Of a stretch of 64,000 bases of DNA, positions 1 through 12,397 are shown in pieces (within the stretch, counting starts at the first letter, position 1; each line of letters opens with the position of its first letter). The stretch is from contig NC_054869.1 of NCBI RefSeq assembly GCF_018320785.1, positions 43,985,789 through 44,049,788 of the forward strand, given 5' to 3'. Position numbers and translations under genes: made by a program. This DNA is from Cheilinus undulatus. Its lineage: Eukaryota > Chordata > Actinopteri > Labriformes > Labridae. Below the pieces are notes generated by a model. The model was given only the letters and a program-made list of their open reading frames with translations. It was not told the DNA's origin and ran no database searches.

Positions 1-165
1 TGAATGCATAATGGTAAAATAGCAGGTTAGGTGCACCAAGACCACCTCTGTCCACCGGCATCTGTAATTTTTGTATCTTCATTCAGGGGTGTTTATTATT
101 CCAAAAGAATTTATTACAAAGCTGATCAAATTGTTTGAAGTAATGTAAAGGATGTAAATTAAATT
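1..165 (-). mobile_element. L1-type LINE reverse transcriptase C-terminal fragment
   Basis: The reverse complement reads FKQFDQLCNKFFWNNKHP, a stop, then MKIQKLQMPVDRGGLGAP and NLLFYHYAF. This is the conserved segment after the L1 RT fingers and palm (F.W...KPRI...LQ...GGLG.PN...YY.A). The stop sits where L1 normally has Arg, so a CGA to TGA change (CpG decay) explains it. The fragment is open at the window edge and probably lies in a kntc1 intron. Confidence 0.8.
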
Positions 166-336
166 AGGAGTACAGTTCATTTTAATATTATTTACCTTAC
201 CCCACATTGATAAGTACAATGAAGTGTGTTACCAGTCTTAATTTTATCTTAGTTAACTGAAGACTTAGCGGCACCTTCAGATTTCATATAATAACGTATC
301 TGTAAACCTAACCAAGCTCTGTTTCTTTTTCTGAAG

Positions 337-3300
337 GATATTGGTAACTATGAATGTGTCAGCAACATCGAAGAGGATCCAGACTTGATGAGGTAGTGAC
401 ATCAATGTGACTTTGTGCAGCATTTTGCAAAAGTTTAAATAAAATAGATAACACTTGTTTTACTTATTACATCGGGGGTTTTTTAAGATTTATTTTTGGT
501 CTTTTTATGCCTTTATTTGACAGAGGAGAACTTTGATTGGGTGGAGGGGTTTACAGTTTTTAAGGCACCAATGTTACACTTATGTTCCAAGTCAGACAGA
601 CACAGACAGACCTACCAATGAAGCAAACTGATTGGCTGTCAGTTGGAGAGGGATACAGAGATTTTGTGAGATGCAGAAAGACAGAGAGGGAGGGGGTAAG
701 AGAGGGGTGCTGAAAGAGAGGGAAGTTGAGAGGGGAAACACTACCCAAATAATAAGTGCTCGTGCCCATGCCTTGCAAGTGAAAACTGTATTATATATTC
801 ACTGTATATGGCCCTTGTGGTCCTATGAGCAGCTCGCCCCACCGGGAATTCTCCTGGTTCTCCAGATTTGCCACTCCAGGCCAGCTTCCATGACTCATTC
901 TTGGATGCACGATGATGAATTAGCCAGTACCAATATATACTCACCTCTTTTTTTTACTGTTAAAACCACCAGTGTTTATGCTTATGCTTGCTGTTTATTT
1001 GTTGATTGTAGAAATCTTAATTTCTCAGTCTAATGTTTGTCATATGTGTGCAACTTCTGCTCTGCTGTCTTGACCAGGACCCCTAATTACAGAGATTTTT
1101 GTATCTCAAAAGGAACTCCTGTTTAAATACAGGTTAAATTAAATCTTTAAATCAAAATGCTTTGTAAGATTTTTTTTTACTGTTTATTTTATCCTATAGA
1201 AATCTCTGGACAGAATCCATTAATTCATGCTTTAAACAATTTTCTGCTTTAATGTTCTTTGTATTTTGCTCCAAAAACATAAAGACAATCTCCAATAAAT
1301 TTAATTCTGGTTCCAACTGACGTTTTTAGAGTGGTGTACATGCTGCAGTCCTGCTCCATGGATGATGCTGTCCGTCTTCTTAGCCCTGTCCTATCTGCAG
1401 AAACCTGGGTGAGAAGCGAACTACAATGAATCGATACTGTAACAGTTACCCAAAGAAAATTATTAATTTCAGCTTTTGTCTAACCGCAGCCCCTTAGCAC
1501 CTCTGGGCCTCGTCTGACCTTCTGTCATCGAACTCGAGCTCTGCTTTGTCTCGTACGTCTTGCCGATGCTGAGACTCTGGAGACTCAGCTGCACATCCCC
1601 AGGACCAAAATCCAGTGAGAGAACAGGAAATCTGATTCTTTGAAGAAGTTGAATAGCTTGCTGGGAAGATGATTGAAGTTGATTTGTAGAATGTGTTAAT
1701 GATTGTATTTGTCATATTCCCATGCAGATATTACCTGAAGTGCTACATCTTTGTATCTCAACTGGAGGCGTTAAACATCCCTTACACCGTGCAGTCGTTC
1801 CTGAGCAGTCCCAAAGAAGGCTTGGTTAAAGGGCTGTGGAAGAACCACAGCCATGAGCCACAGGTACTTTCAGCATTAAATCTCTACATTCTACATTTTT
1901 CTTATATCATACAGGCATACAAAATAACTTCAGTAGAGCTTTGCCTTTTCAATCATTTGTAAAGTGTCAGTTGAAACTCCTCTGTCCGTTCAGGCGGTGC
2001 GTTTGGTCGCAGACTTGTGTTTGGAGTATCTGGTGTACGACGCTCAGCTGTGGAACAGTCTGCTGCAGAAGCTGCTGGGCTTTAACTTGGTGAGAAAACT
2101 TTAGGAAACTTTGTCTAGAAGTAAAAATCTATTCAAATAAAACAACAAAATTAATCAAGTTTGACATCCATGATTTTCCCCTTAGATCAGCCATCTACAG
2201 AAGGTGTTTGAAGCTGCAGTGGCCGTGCCTGCTCTGTGGGAGGTAACCTTTTAGCTGTTTTTCTTTTTCTCATTTTATTTTCTTATTTATTTATCATTGC
2301 CAAACACTGGATCTCACAGTGGCCAAAAGGTATTTACCCCCTTGGATGTTTACTGTCATTGATTTTGTAAATCAGTCATGGTCAATATCATTTGACTTTT
2401 TTGACAAAAAGAATTCATAAAAACCTTTGCACTGTCAAAGTAAAAACAGGTTACCACAAAGAGAAAAGGTTACTGAAAAGTATAAGTCAGAGGATGGATA
2501 CAGAAAATTACCTAAGGTGCTGAACGTCCCTTGGAGTTCAGTTAAATCCATCATCAAGAAATGGAAGGAATATGGCAAATTTGCCTAGATCAGGCTGTCC
2601 TCACAAACTCAGTGACCATGCAAGAAGGAGACTAGTGAGAGGCCACCAAGACACCTATGACTACTCTGAAGGAGTTACAAGCTTTAGCAGCTGAGCTCTG
2701 ATAAACATGGCCCTGTGCCTGCTTTTATGAGATGTTGGTTCTGCCATAAAATTTACAATGAGCTAGTATTTTTCATGAAATGTTGAATATCTCAGTTTCA
2801 ACATCTGATATATTGCTAATGTTCTGTTGTGAATAAGATATGGGTTTGTGAGATTCACAAATCAGTGTATTCAGGTGTTATTTACATTTTACACAGCATC
2901 CCAACTTTTTTGGAACAGTGGTCGTATGCCATGTAAAGTAAAACTAAGGTATATAAATTCAATGCACATCCAGAGGACTTTTATCAATGCAATTCACAAG
3001 AACAATTAATAACTCAATTCCCAAAGTATACAAGGTTCCTCCTGTTTATGATTACTGTAAAGGCACAGCAATGTGTCCTCAGTTTTATTTATGTTTGCTT
3101 TGTTTTTTAATTCAGATTTCTAGTTTCTCCAGGACGTGGAGGAGTATGATCCTGGCACCTTTTGTCTCAGGTAGGGTATTCAGAAGTCTTGAGGCTGACT
3201 TTTATTGATTGCACAATAATAGGATAGAGAATATGATGATTTGCTGCAAAGATATTGCCAAGTCCTCTATTTTTCTGTTTTAATCCATTTAATAAACCTG

Positions 3301-6300
3301 TTATATATACATTAAGGAAAGGAGGTAGTGCATCTGTTTAAACGCCATAAAATTCATTAAAAATGTTTGACCCATGCAGGCTAGAATGTACAAATATTTA
3401 ATTATGTTAAGTTTTTTATCCTTAGTATTGCAGTTTTTTGTTTGCATGACAGTGTTAGAGGCTTATTTCCTAAGGCTGTTGAAATTTAGTTGCTACAATA
3501 CCTTATAATACCATGGGTTTTAAAATAAAAACAATTTATTACTTGAAATGATTGATGGTAGTTTGAAAGATAGTAATGTAAAAACGAAAATCTCCAGCCA
3601 TATGTTAGATGCAAAGGTCAAGTCAGAAAACACTGGTATTTTCTCAAGGTGCAAAGGACATGTCTAAATTTGACAAAAACGTTGGTTACAGCTCAGTACT
3701 GAAATTTTGTCAACGTGTTAGTGCAGTTTAGAGGGTGTAAAGAGTTTGCTTACCATTTTTGTTTTTTCAGAACAAGAAATGTATTAATTTATGGTGCTAA
3801 AGATGTTCGGTCTTTGCTACTGTTATATCAAAATGGTGTTACTACCTTTTGATTTTAATGAGAAGTTCAAAATTCTGGTATTATGAAAACTGTAATGCAT
3901 CCCAAGAAATATTAAGAATTCATTTAGACACTTACACCCTGTGAAAAGATCAATTTAGGCCTCTGATACTAGCATAAGGAGAGAAATACAGTCACATACA
4001 GTGTTTTTTCCCCCTGTTGATACACTCGGAGGCCACCAGCATTTTTCAGGCCACTTAAGCATCCACAGCATGACCAGGGGCTGGTGGCAACCCTACGACC
4101 AACCCAGACAGCATCCTAGACTGTGTTATCTCACTTTATCCACCTCATATGCCACCCCAAAGGCGTAGAATTTATTTTTCAACAGATTATTTTCCCATGG
4201 CCCTGGTAATATCCAGACATCTCGAGCACGACCGGCGTTGTGTCAGTCCTCCTTCACGCCTAACGGTGCCCTCAGGCATTTTACCACATCTACACCTTAA
4301 TGCAGCCTCAAACATGCCTAAAAGTTGTGGACAGCACTGTAAATTCCTGTATTAATCAAGGTTTTTAATATTGAATGCCTCTAAATATTTATACTTAATG
4401 TCTGGTGTTTCTTCTTAACAGCTTCTGTTCCTCTGAGTCCAGATCAACAGGCAACACTTTATCGGACGTTTGTTCTCCTCCTCAAGTATGTTGAAGTCCA
4501 GCTAAACATGTTAACTGACTTTTTCTGCATGCTCAGCACATCAAGGCCTGCCTGTACTACTTATTTATGTAATAAACGCATGTGTGAAATTTAAGACAAG
4601 TCTGGTTGTTCTTGTTGTGGTTTATAAGAAAAATAGTCAGCCATAAAAATGTGGTTTGAGTCTGGCAGTCTTAATAGTGTAAAATACTGGCTAAACTTTG
4701 TGTTAAAAGTAATCGGAAGAATCAGCGGTCTTTGATACAGGTTTTTGTTAAAGGTTTGACATCTCATCAGTCTATTTTTGTACTTACATTTATTTCACGC
4801 TTAAGGGATTGTTGGCAGTTATTTTAATGATAAAGCATTGATGACCTATGAAAATGATCTTAATTCCTTTGTTTTTTGTAATTTATCTTTCTTCCAAGGT
4901 GCCCTTTCCTGTTGAATCTGGATTTGATAGGAATTGCAAATCGTTACGCACAGTTTAATCTCCCCGCCTTTGCCCTGGGAACTCTACTTCTCATCCCTTG
5001 TGCTGATAAGAAGGCGCAGCAGATCAAGGTGGAAACCTAAAAGTAAAGACGACCATCTTGAACCATTGTAGCAGTGGTTTTGTTTTGACCAGCTGTATGT
5101 TTTCGTTTGTTTGTTTGTTTCCAGGGCTTTCTGTCAGTTTGTAACCCTGTGGCGGTCCTTGAGCAGGTCGACGAGCTTATGAACACAGGAGAACTGGCAG
5201 GAATCCCCTCACAGGTCAGACAATGTTAAAGCCTTTTTTCCTCCTTTACAGCATGCTGAGGGCTTACTGCTTTTCACACATGCACTCACTCCTGAAAAAT
5301 ACCCATAATGTTTGTACTGAGCATCATATACGGATGCAAACAAGATAATTTTTCTCCCTCACTTTATCAAGAGTTTTTCCTGCCAGACCCAAAGTCAAAT
5401 TTCCACAGGAAGTTGGGTTTTAGCGCAGGTTATATTCAGGAAAATTTACCATGAACAAGTAGCTGTCAGTAATCACATTTAATTCAGCCACTGGTGTGAT
5501 CTTCATGCATGTAGCTGCAGCTTCTCCATTTACTTTTCAGCTGCGTCTAACATTGAATACTGCTGGGCAAATTAATGGAGTTTCAATTTCAAGGATGATT
5601 TTGTGTTAAAATAATTTTCCAAAAACAGTTTTCCTTTTTTGAAAATAAAGGTCCTTCCTCAAAGTGCAATAGTGGCACTATTGTAAATGTAAAGGTCTTT
5701 CCGTAGGCATCAATGTAAACCTTTCAAATACAACTTAAGGTGACTTTGCAATTGCACAGCCTGACATTGCAGTTCAATTACTTGTGCAGCACTAGTCAGG
5801 TTTTTTTTTTTGGTTAATAAACCTTCAGGAGTGCTGATTTAGTCAAAAAGAATCTTCAGTTAAAGACATTCAGTGACCAGCAGCTCTGGTTCTGTAGTTC
5901 ACAATCATCACCACAGGCTGAGAGATCACTTATCAACCCATCAGCTAGCTAGGATAATAAACTTTACATTGGGAAAACAAATAAAAGAGCGACTCAGCAC
6001 ATAGAAACTGCAAATTCTAACTTTTCTTAGTGCAAAAGAAAATGTCAAGAAGACATTTCAAAGCTTTATCCCCACTCTGAGACGCTAAAACCAGATTGAT
6101 TTTCTGGATTGTACCGTTATTATCCTTTAACCATATTTGTAAGTGTGTTCAAGAGAGTTTTTAGCAGCAAGTGCATGGAAGAAACTTAGAGAACTCTGTT
6201 GGCCTTGTAAAGATGATGTTATTACTTATCTGTTTCCATGCATTTAAGAACTTGCTGCTGCATGATAAACGTGATAAACAGGAAACCAAGATAAGCATAG

Positions 6301-9300
6301 GTCTCCAGGTGTCAAGCTCTTCATGGTGATGTGGTTTAAATGTGTGAAGAATTTTCTGTCGAGTTGGAGGTAAGAATAAATTTATACACAACGATGTCTC
6401 TGATGTGTGCTGAAACATCATTTTCAGCATTTGTGGGGTTTTTTTCTGAACTTTAGTGTTAACTAGGGCTGCAAGCAGCACTGAAGGGGCCTTTGCACCT
6501 TTGCGCACGTCGGATGGTGGTGCACGTGGGGTTGTGGCCTAGTTGGAAACAATAGCCAGCTGCAGTGATGTCTGTCTAAAAACTAAACTGTGAAGAGTTA
6601 AGTTTAATTTTGATGTTGAGTGACTGAAGAAAATCATGCATTGAGTATTGTTTACTACTAAGTTAAACTAGCCTGTTGCTTATGGGTATTAGAAGTGTAT
6701 ACCTGGTCGATGTCTTTTACAGTTATGTTTTAATCCTGAAAATCTTAGACTTGGGGCCTAACCCAGCTGCAGTTCTTTTTTGTTTTCAGTCACCATCAAG
6801 TGACATACATCATTAATTTAATCAGGAAACCTTAGACTTTCAGCCAAACTGTTTTAAAGCTCTTGGTGTCAGAGAAGATAAATTTGTCAAAACTTAAATA
6901 AAATAAATGGCAATAGACATTTTGTGTTTTTAACTCTGGACTGGGATCTAACTCAAGAAAGTTTGCTTTTTTTATTGAGAATTTTACATTTTTTTTAAAC
7001 TTCCATATACATTTTTGCTCAAATTTGAGTGCCCAATTAGCAAGTCACAATTCATCAAAATATTAATGTGACAAGCTAGGAATTTTTTCTCTGAAATGGG
7101 ATGTTTTCCTGTTTTTCATTTAATGACCATTTATAGGGGCTCAGCAGTGTCATATTCAATTAAAAAAAAAATCATCATATATTACCTTTTTTTTTTTTTA
7201 ACAACCTCCAAGTGTTCAGTCTTACAGTGTGCTTAGGTGTTGCTTCTGTAATGTAACTGCTGTGTATGAAAAAATATAATATTGTTTAAAAATTACTTTG
7301 TAGTCTTGTTGTCATCCTAAATCTGGTCAGACTGAGAGTGGCTGTGCCCACCAAAACTGCACCATTTGAATCAGAACTGTTGGAGAATGACATCACTCAC
7401 TCATTTCTGCCCCACTTACTCAATTATTTTGAGTAGAAAAGTAAAATCACTAATATATAATATATTTATAGTGTATGCTCAAATATATTAATGAAACATA
7501 TTTAAACATTTAAACCTATATGTATAATCTGTGTATTCGTGCATGTTTTCTTTGTCTGTAGATTCCAAAGTAACTCTCTGCTGCTTTCTAGAATATCCGA
7601 ATTTTAGTTTGTCCAAATTTACTATCAGGGCCCAGGTCTGACAGAAGTTTTGCAAATGTTCAAGTTGCTGTTGCAACACCTCCTTGGATAAAGTCAGCAA
7701 CATCAGATCATCTGCAAACAGGAGGTATATAATGTCCGAGTCAGTGGGGTTACACCAGGTATGTCTGGATGTTCCAGAGAATTAGCCGATCCATTGATGT
7801 AAATATTAAACAGGGTGGGGCTGAGACTGCAGGCCTCCTTCACCCCTTGACTTTGGGAGAAAAGGTCGGATTCCATTTCTCCAATTTTAACTGCACACTT
7901 CATATTAGTATACATAGTTTTAATAATGTACTCCTATGTAGAAGCAGAGTGGATATAACCACTCTGCTGTTGGGAAAGGTGAAGGAGGCCTTCTCCATCA
8001 ATCACTTCCCTCAGATCATTGGAGCCGAAGTGGATAATGATGTGGCTCAGGGATCCTAGACGCCTCTCTGTCAGAAGCTCCATGGTGTGCTGGGTGTTTG
8101 GACACCAGAGTTTTGACACTTTGTGAGAGGGAAAAGTTTTCCTTTCATCAATGAATCGTATTGGAAATCGATGAGAATGATGATTTCTGATTCCTCTCTC
8201 AGCTGTTGTGGTTTGGGGGGGTTGAGCGCTGGCGTTGACCTGAGGAATGGGTGGATAACCGGATGTTGAGTTGGTCTCTGGATTGGAGTGGTATGGAGTG
8301 AGGCTGTTGGGATGGTGAGTTCTGACTGCTTTCACAGATAATAACAGGATCCTGGATATCTGGATGTCAGTTCAGTTCTTTTAGCGCCTGTGGAGTGTTC
8401 TCTTTCTCCTCCACAGCCTGTCTCAGAGATAAATCTCCTCTCCTAAAGGTCACTTGCTCTGCTCTCAGTTCCTTTACCTCCTCTGTTAAAGTATTTAGTT
8501 CTCTTCTGAGGGTCTCTCTTGCTCCTTTCAGTTCCTTCGGCTCCTCTGCCAGAACTGTGGGTCTTGCTATGTTCTAGTCTTTCTCTTGCTTTATTTGTTT
8601 AATCTCAGTCTTCATGGTATTTAGTTCTTTGACCTCAATTCTGAGCATGCTCAGTTCTTTCATGAAACTGTCTCTCTCCTGTCTAAGGGTGTTAAGCTCT
8701 GTGGCAGCCAAAATTTGTGCTTTCTTGGTCTGCATTGTCTGCTTTCTTGGATATATTTTTGACTTTTCATTGTAAACTCTGCAGCATCCTTTTTTACTCT
8801 GTATTTTACTTCCTGAGACACCAGACAGAGCAATGCATTGAGTAAAGCCCAAAATCCTTGTAACAGCTTTTATTTCCATACACACAAATGCATTGGGAAC
8901 ACTGCACACTTTACTCCAACTCAAAATATGAAGAAACGTGAATCAAATTTGTTATTACTTAACAGAAGGGGAACATAGCTGTTTGAAATACAGCAGTGTC
9001 TCCATTATCCTTTACAAACTCAGACATTTACTGTATAAACTGTAAAATGCTTGAAGATTTAACTTTCCCTTGAATCACTTAACTAATATTAAGCTGTATA
9101 ACTTCTGTCTCTAAGAACTGCTTTACATCTGTTTTGCACAGAGTCGACTAACTTCTTCATGAACAGGTACTCTAGCCCTGGACGATTGTACTACGTTCCA
9201 CAGTTCCTGTGCACTTCTTGGTTTTGCCTGATAAACAGCATTTTTTATGTCACCCCACAAGCTTTCTATTAGATTAAGGTCCTGGGATTGGGCTGGCCTC

Positions 9301-11289
9301 TCCTTAACATTAATCTTGTTGGTCTGGAACCAAGATACTCCTGGCTTACTGGTGTTTGGGGTCATTGTCTTGTTGAAACACCCATTTCAAGGCATTTCCT
9401 CTTCAAAATAAAGCAACATGACCTCTTCAAGTATTTTTATATATTCAAACTGATCCATGATTCCAGGTATGTGATAAAAAGGCCCACCATTATAATATGA
9501 GGAACATCCCCACATCACGATGCTTGCACCAGCGTGCTTCACTGTCTTCAGTGTACTGTGGCTTGAATTCAGTGTTTGTGGGGTCATCTAGCCAACTCTT
9601 CAGCCTCTAGACCTAAAGAGAACTCTTTAGACCCCTAAAAACAGACAGTTTTTTATCACAATATGATTGATTTTCTGGATTGTACAGTTTCTTGCCTTTA
9701 ACACTGTTGAGCTGTGTGTTCAAGTGCCAGGAAGCCACTTAAAGCACTTAAACAGTTTGGCACACTGCTGAGGTCATAAAAGATCTTCTGTTTACGTGTC
9801 TATTTCTGTGTTCAATAACCTGATAAACAGGAAACTGAGATGAGCATAGGTGTCATGGTGTGAACAAAAGAGCTTCCTGGCCATGTTGTGGTTTAAATAT
9901 GTGAGGTATTTTTTGTCAAGTGGAAGATTAGATTAAATTTATACAAAAGAATGTCTCCGGTACAAACATAGTTTGTAGCATTTGTTTTATTTTTTTATTT
10001 ATTTATTATTTTTTACATGAACTTAAATGTTAATATTACTTCATATTTTCTCAGATCAGGGAGACTGTGATAACTTCTATCAGCCAAAGTGGACAGCACC
10101 AGAAACTGCTGAAAACAAAACACTTCAAACATCTGAAGCAGCTCATCCTGTCAAGGGGCCAACCAAACCAGGTGAAGGATCTGGAGGACTTCCTGATCAG
10201 CCAGAACTGGTATGTTTTTGGACCTCTTTCACCAACAGTTCTTAGGGAGAAAAGTGGTCTCGAGGCCAGAGAAGTAATTGTTTCAGCTTGTGTATGTGCC
10301 CGACTTCATCATAGTTGTAATTGGGGACTAGAGCAAAAATCTGGTACCAGTGTGACACTAGTGACATGGGTCTGATATCTATGGAGACTAAAACACGGCT
10401 TTGGGCACATCACCACTCCAATGTGCGCTGGGGGTCAGGTAGTGGGGAACAGCCATTAGGAATGAATCAGAAGTTTGTGCTTGGCAGCTCTGAATAGACC
10501 TCTACACTGCAGTTGTCATCAGAAAATTTCTACATTCATTGAATACAATCCCTGCACTTTACAAAAAATGTGATTTTTACCAGAGTTTAACCAATTGACC
10601 TGGCCTGGCAATGATCAATATCACAAATTACTCAGTCCTGCAGACCTCCTAGTGTTGTCTAGTCAGATGAAGGGACACAAGAGTCTTGAAGAGTCTTGTA
10701 CTAAGCTTAGAGGCTAGCTGAACCTCTTTAACATGTAAAAAAAAAAATCCTAATTTTTTTCACTAACCTGGTTTTGATTAAAATGGTGATGTACTATCAA
10801 CTGAACAAACCTTGTGAGGTGAGCAGTTCCCTTCATGAATGAGCCTGTGCTATGATGCAGCTCTTTAATGTTAGCCACAGTAGCTAGCTCCTTTTTGAGT
10901 TTCCTTTCCTCCATCTTTGTTATTATTTAATCCACATTTAAAGCACCGAACTGGTACAAAATGAAGTCTCTGCTCTGAGATCTGAAGTCTTTTTAACTGC
11001 TTCACAGTCAGGATGACGCAGACTCGCTTGCCCGCGAGTTCATGAGTCACCGAGAGCATCAGAGAGGGAAACTGACCATAATTGGCCAACCTTCACTGAG
11101 CTGTCTGAGGGTAAGCGAGGCTTTTAAAGCGCTTCCTCTGAGGCAGAGTGGAGCATTAACACATCATGATTACTTTACAGGTTCGTTGCATTTGTTTTTT
11201 TCAGCCTGCTTTACTCGTAACTGATTTTAAATCATCTTTTCTGTTTTTTTCAGGACTTTGTCAACATACAGAACGGGATTTCAGGGTGA
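337..11289 (+). CDS. kntc1: Kinetochore-associated protein 1 (ROD), C-terminal 393 residues in 13 exons
   Basis: KNTC1/ROD is the large scaffold of the ROD-ZW10-Zwilch complex. That complex sits on unattached kinetochores, recruits Mad1-Mad2 and, through Spindly, dynein, and so sustains the spindle checkpoint. Exons, all with GT-AG borders and matching phases: 337-392, 1330-1408, 1490-1614, 1728-1863, 1994-2089, 2186-2242, 3116-3170, 4422-4485, 4899-5028, 5125-5214, 10055-10209, 11008-11110, 11254-11289 (TGA). The joined length is 1182 nt, a whole number of codons. Recognisable stretches include LTFCHRTRALLCLVRLAD, LEALNIPYTVQSFLSSPKEG, LWKNHSHEP, LWNSLLQKLLGFNL, DLDLIGIANRY and LPAFALGTLLL, all matching what I recall of the vertebrate KNTC1 C terminus. 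The protein is normally about 2200 residues; the N-terminal beta-propeller and most of the alpha-solenoid lie upstream of the window. The first listed exon (DIGNYECVSNIEEDPDLM) and the last (DFVNIQNGISG) rest on splice signals and phase more than on remembered similarity. HCAR genes follow directly, as in mammals. Confidence 0.93.
485..530 (-). repeat. Tail fragment of a tRNA-derived SINE
   Basis: The stretch resembles the 3' tail of the SINE at 32811-32980 (AAAGGCATAAAAAG-like on the minus strand, shared TTTTTGG...CCTTTATTTGA on plus). Only the tail is recognisable; no A or B box remains. It lies in a kntc1 intron. Confidence 0.35.
2318..2706 (+). mobile_element. Tc1-like transposon 5' fragment
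   Basis: The sequence starts with a terminal repeat (TATTTACCCCCTTGGATG) and shares the inner TIR (AATCAGTCATGGTCAATAT) with the full element at 52888-54373, in opposite orientation. From about 2515 the + strand reads VPWSSVKSIIKKWKEYGKFA, the N-terminal helix-turn-helix of a Tc1 transposase, then stops and frameshifts. It lies in the kntc1 intron after the exon ending at 2242. Confidence 0.75.
2706..2930. mobile_element. Probable Tc1/mariner-derived 3' end fragment
   Basis: A stretch ending CAGCATCCCAACTTTTTTGG, preceded by TTTGTGAGATTCACAAATCA, resembles a very common fish transposon end. It directly abuts the Tc1 fragment upstream and has no coding capacity left. Family assignment is from memory of the motif only. 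Confidence 0.4.
5635..5795 (+). repeat. Dispersed repeat, copy 1 (second copy near 49720)
   Basis: The phrase GAAAATAAAGGTCCTTCC, then GTGCAAT.GTGGCA.T.TTGTAAA and CCTTTCAA.TAC, recurs at about 49730-49885 in the same orientation with moderate divergence. No coding potential; family unknown to me. Confidence 0.6.
6085..6465 (+). repeat. Unclassified ~370-bp repeat, copy 1
   Basis: Shared landmarks with 9655-10032 are GATTGATTTTCTGGATTGTA, TGATAAACAGGAAAC.AGAT, GTGGTTTAAAT.TGTGA and AATAAATTTATACA. Both copies lie in the same kntc1 intron in the same orientation and end near GAACTT.A.TGTTAA. The open frame across copy 1 on the minus strand is not conserved in copy 2, so it is not treated as a gene. 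Confidence 0.65.
7488..7915 (-). pseudogene. LINE reverse transcriptase fragment (broken)
   Basis: Minus-strand translation gives CAVKIGEMESDLFSQSQGVK, then CSLSPTLFNIYING, the usual QG.RQGCSLSP.LFNIYIN motif. After a frameshift comes IIYLLFADDLMLLTLS with the catalytic FADD (codons at 7707-7718), followed by QLEHLQNFCQTWALIVNLDK. Two frames and missing N-terminal domains make it inactive. The style is CR1/L2/jockey-like; the clade is not certain. Confidence 0.8.
7934..8924 (-). pseudogene. LINE ORF1 relic: coiled coil plus SGNH/esterase-like segment
   Basis: Upstream of the RT fragment on the same strand, 8574-8924 encodes a heptad-rich helix (ELNTLRQERDSFMKELSMLR, then EVKELNTMKTEIKQIKQEKD). 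The frame at 7934-8335 contains KLWCPNTQHTMELL and SHIIIHFGSNDLREV. The latter resembles the IIH.G.NDL block of SGNH-hydrolase domains found in ORF1 of some fish non-LTR elements. The RT begins abruptly after it, so the endonuclease and much of ORF2 are deleted. Assignment as one element is inferred from order and strand. Confidence 0.6.
9060..9598 (-). pseudogene. Tc1-like transposase C-terminal fragment
   Basis: The minus strand reads HAGASIVMWGCSSYYNGGPF, then IMDQFEYIKILEEVMLLYFE, a frameshift, then PGVSWFQTNKINVKERPAQS and QDLNLIESLWGDIKNAVYQA. This is the catalytic half of a Tc1 DD34E transposase, ending in the usual DLN.IE.LWG block. The D...PKH motif is eroded and the N-terminal HTH is absent. 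No TIRs were recognised. It is a different Tc1 family from 52888-54373. Confidence 0.82.
9655..10032 (+). repeat. Unclassified ~370-bp repeat, copy 2
   Basis: This is the direct-orientation partner of 6085-6465 and shares its landmarks (GATTGATTTTCTGGATTGTA near the start, TGATAAACAGGAAACTGAGA centrally). It ends just before the acceptor of the kntc1 exon at 10055. Confidence 0.65.
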
Positions 11290-11600
11290 AATTTTGCTCC
11301 GTCTGTCGCTTTATTTATGTCACTGTTTTGACTCAGATGCAACATTTGCACTTCATCATAAATCTTTCTCCTGTTTTTGTAATATTTAACCCAATACTTT
11401 ATATTCATTAGTTTTATTCTCTTTCTTCCTTGCTGGTTTATACATTTGTATATTGTATTTGATGCCTAACATGAAATAGAAGAAATACTTAGACAATAAA
11501 TGTCCCTCATTTAGAATTACTGTAATGTCAAAATATGTTTGGAAACAGTAACAACAGGTTTCCTTTTTTTGTCTTTGGTGAATATATATCAATAAATTTG
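11290..11600 (+). terminator. kntc1 3'UTR and candidate poly(A) signals
   Basis: Two AATAAA hexamers follow the kntc1 stop codon, at 11495-11500 and 11591-11596. Which is used cannot be decided from sequence. The first and its surroundings are retained in the duplicated, exon-less copy near 18775. Confidence 0.6.
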
Positions 11601-11707
11601 AATTTGTTAATAGTCTTATTCCTCTGCATTATTAGGAATAACATATGTTTCTTGATAGAATTTTGTTTTTTTATCTCAATTTTAAAATGGAACATTTTTC
11701 CACCTTG

Positions 11708-12237
11708 ACAACAGAGAGTATGACAGTGCTTGGTTGAAGTAGGTTAGACTGAATATAGAATCTGTATGTAGACTTGAAAGTCATTTAGGGCGACCCCTTA
11801 TTTACAGTGACGTCAAGCAGATAAAGGAAAAATGCATGATTAACAATAAAGAAATATATATATAGATATATCAAACATATTCTAAAGGTATAAGGTACAG
11901 TAAGACGATATAAAAGACATAATATAGATAAGATTGAGAACAACAAAGTCAGTTAAAACAGGTGCAATCAGAGGATAAGAAATTATGTAAAGGGTGTTTT
12001 ACCTCCTATTTTATTTAATTTTTGAAGTTTTAAATAGTAAGAAATTTTAGTTGTATTTCTACTGCAGTTGTAGACAGTAATGCAACATTTTTGGTTGCAG
12101 TCAGCCGCTGAAAACACCAAAGAAGAGTATGGTGGTTCAAAATATCTAAAAGCCAACTCAAGACCTACCTATTTAGTTTGGCTTCTAAATAATTTTATGT
12201 TATCCTATATTATCTATGTTTTTTTTTTCTGTCTATT
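11708..12237. other. Intergenic sequence, nothing recognised
   Basis: This AT-rich stretch between the kntc1 3'UTR and the next duplicated block has no partner in unit B, which carries 3.8 kb of unrelated sequence at this position. I see no gene or clear repeat. Confidence 0.5.
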
Positions 12238-12397
12238 TGATAGAGACATTATCGCCATGATATTAGTATTGTTAGTGCCTGTTTTTTCTCTTATCTTAAA
12301 CAGAGTATAGTATCGCCATGTGACCTCAGAATTTCTGTAGTTAATCACAGTTTCTGTGTAACTCAGTTTTTATACCTTCTTAAATCAGGGTTCTAGC

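Larger units (their letters stand above)
5215..10054 (+). other. Large kntc1 intron filled with transposon debris
   Basis: This 4.84-kb intron lies between exons coding ...GELAGIPSQ and IRETVITSISQSG.... Besides the LINE, Tc1 and repeat copies listed separately, the remainder is AT-rich sequence without splice-bounded open frames. I see no nested gene. Confidence 0.7.
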
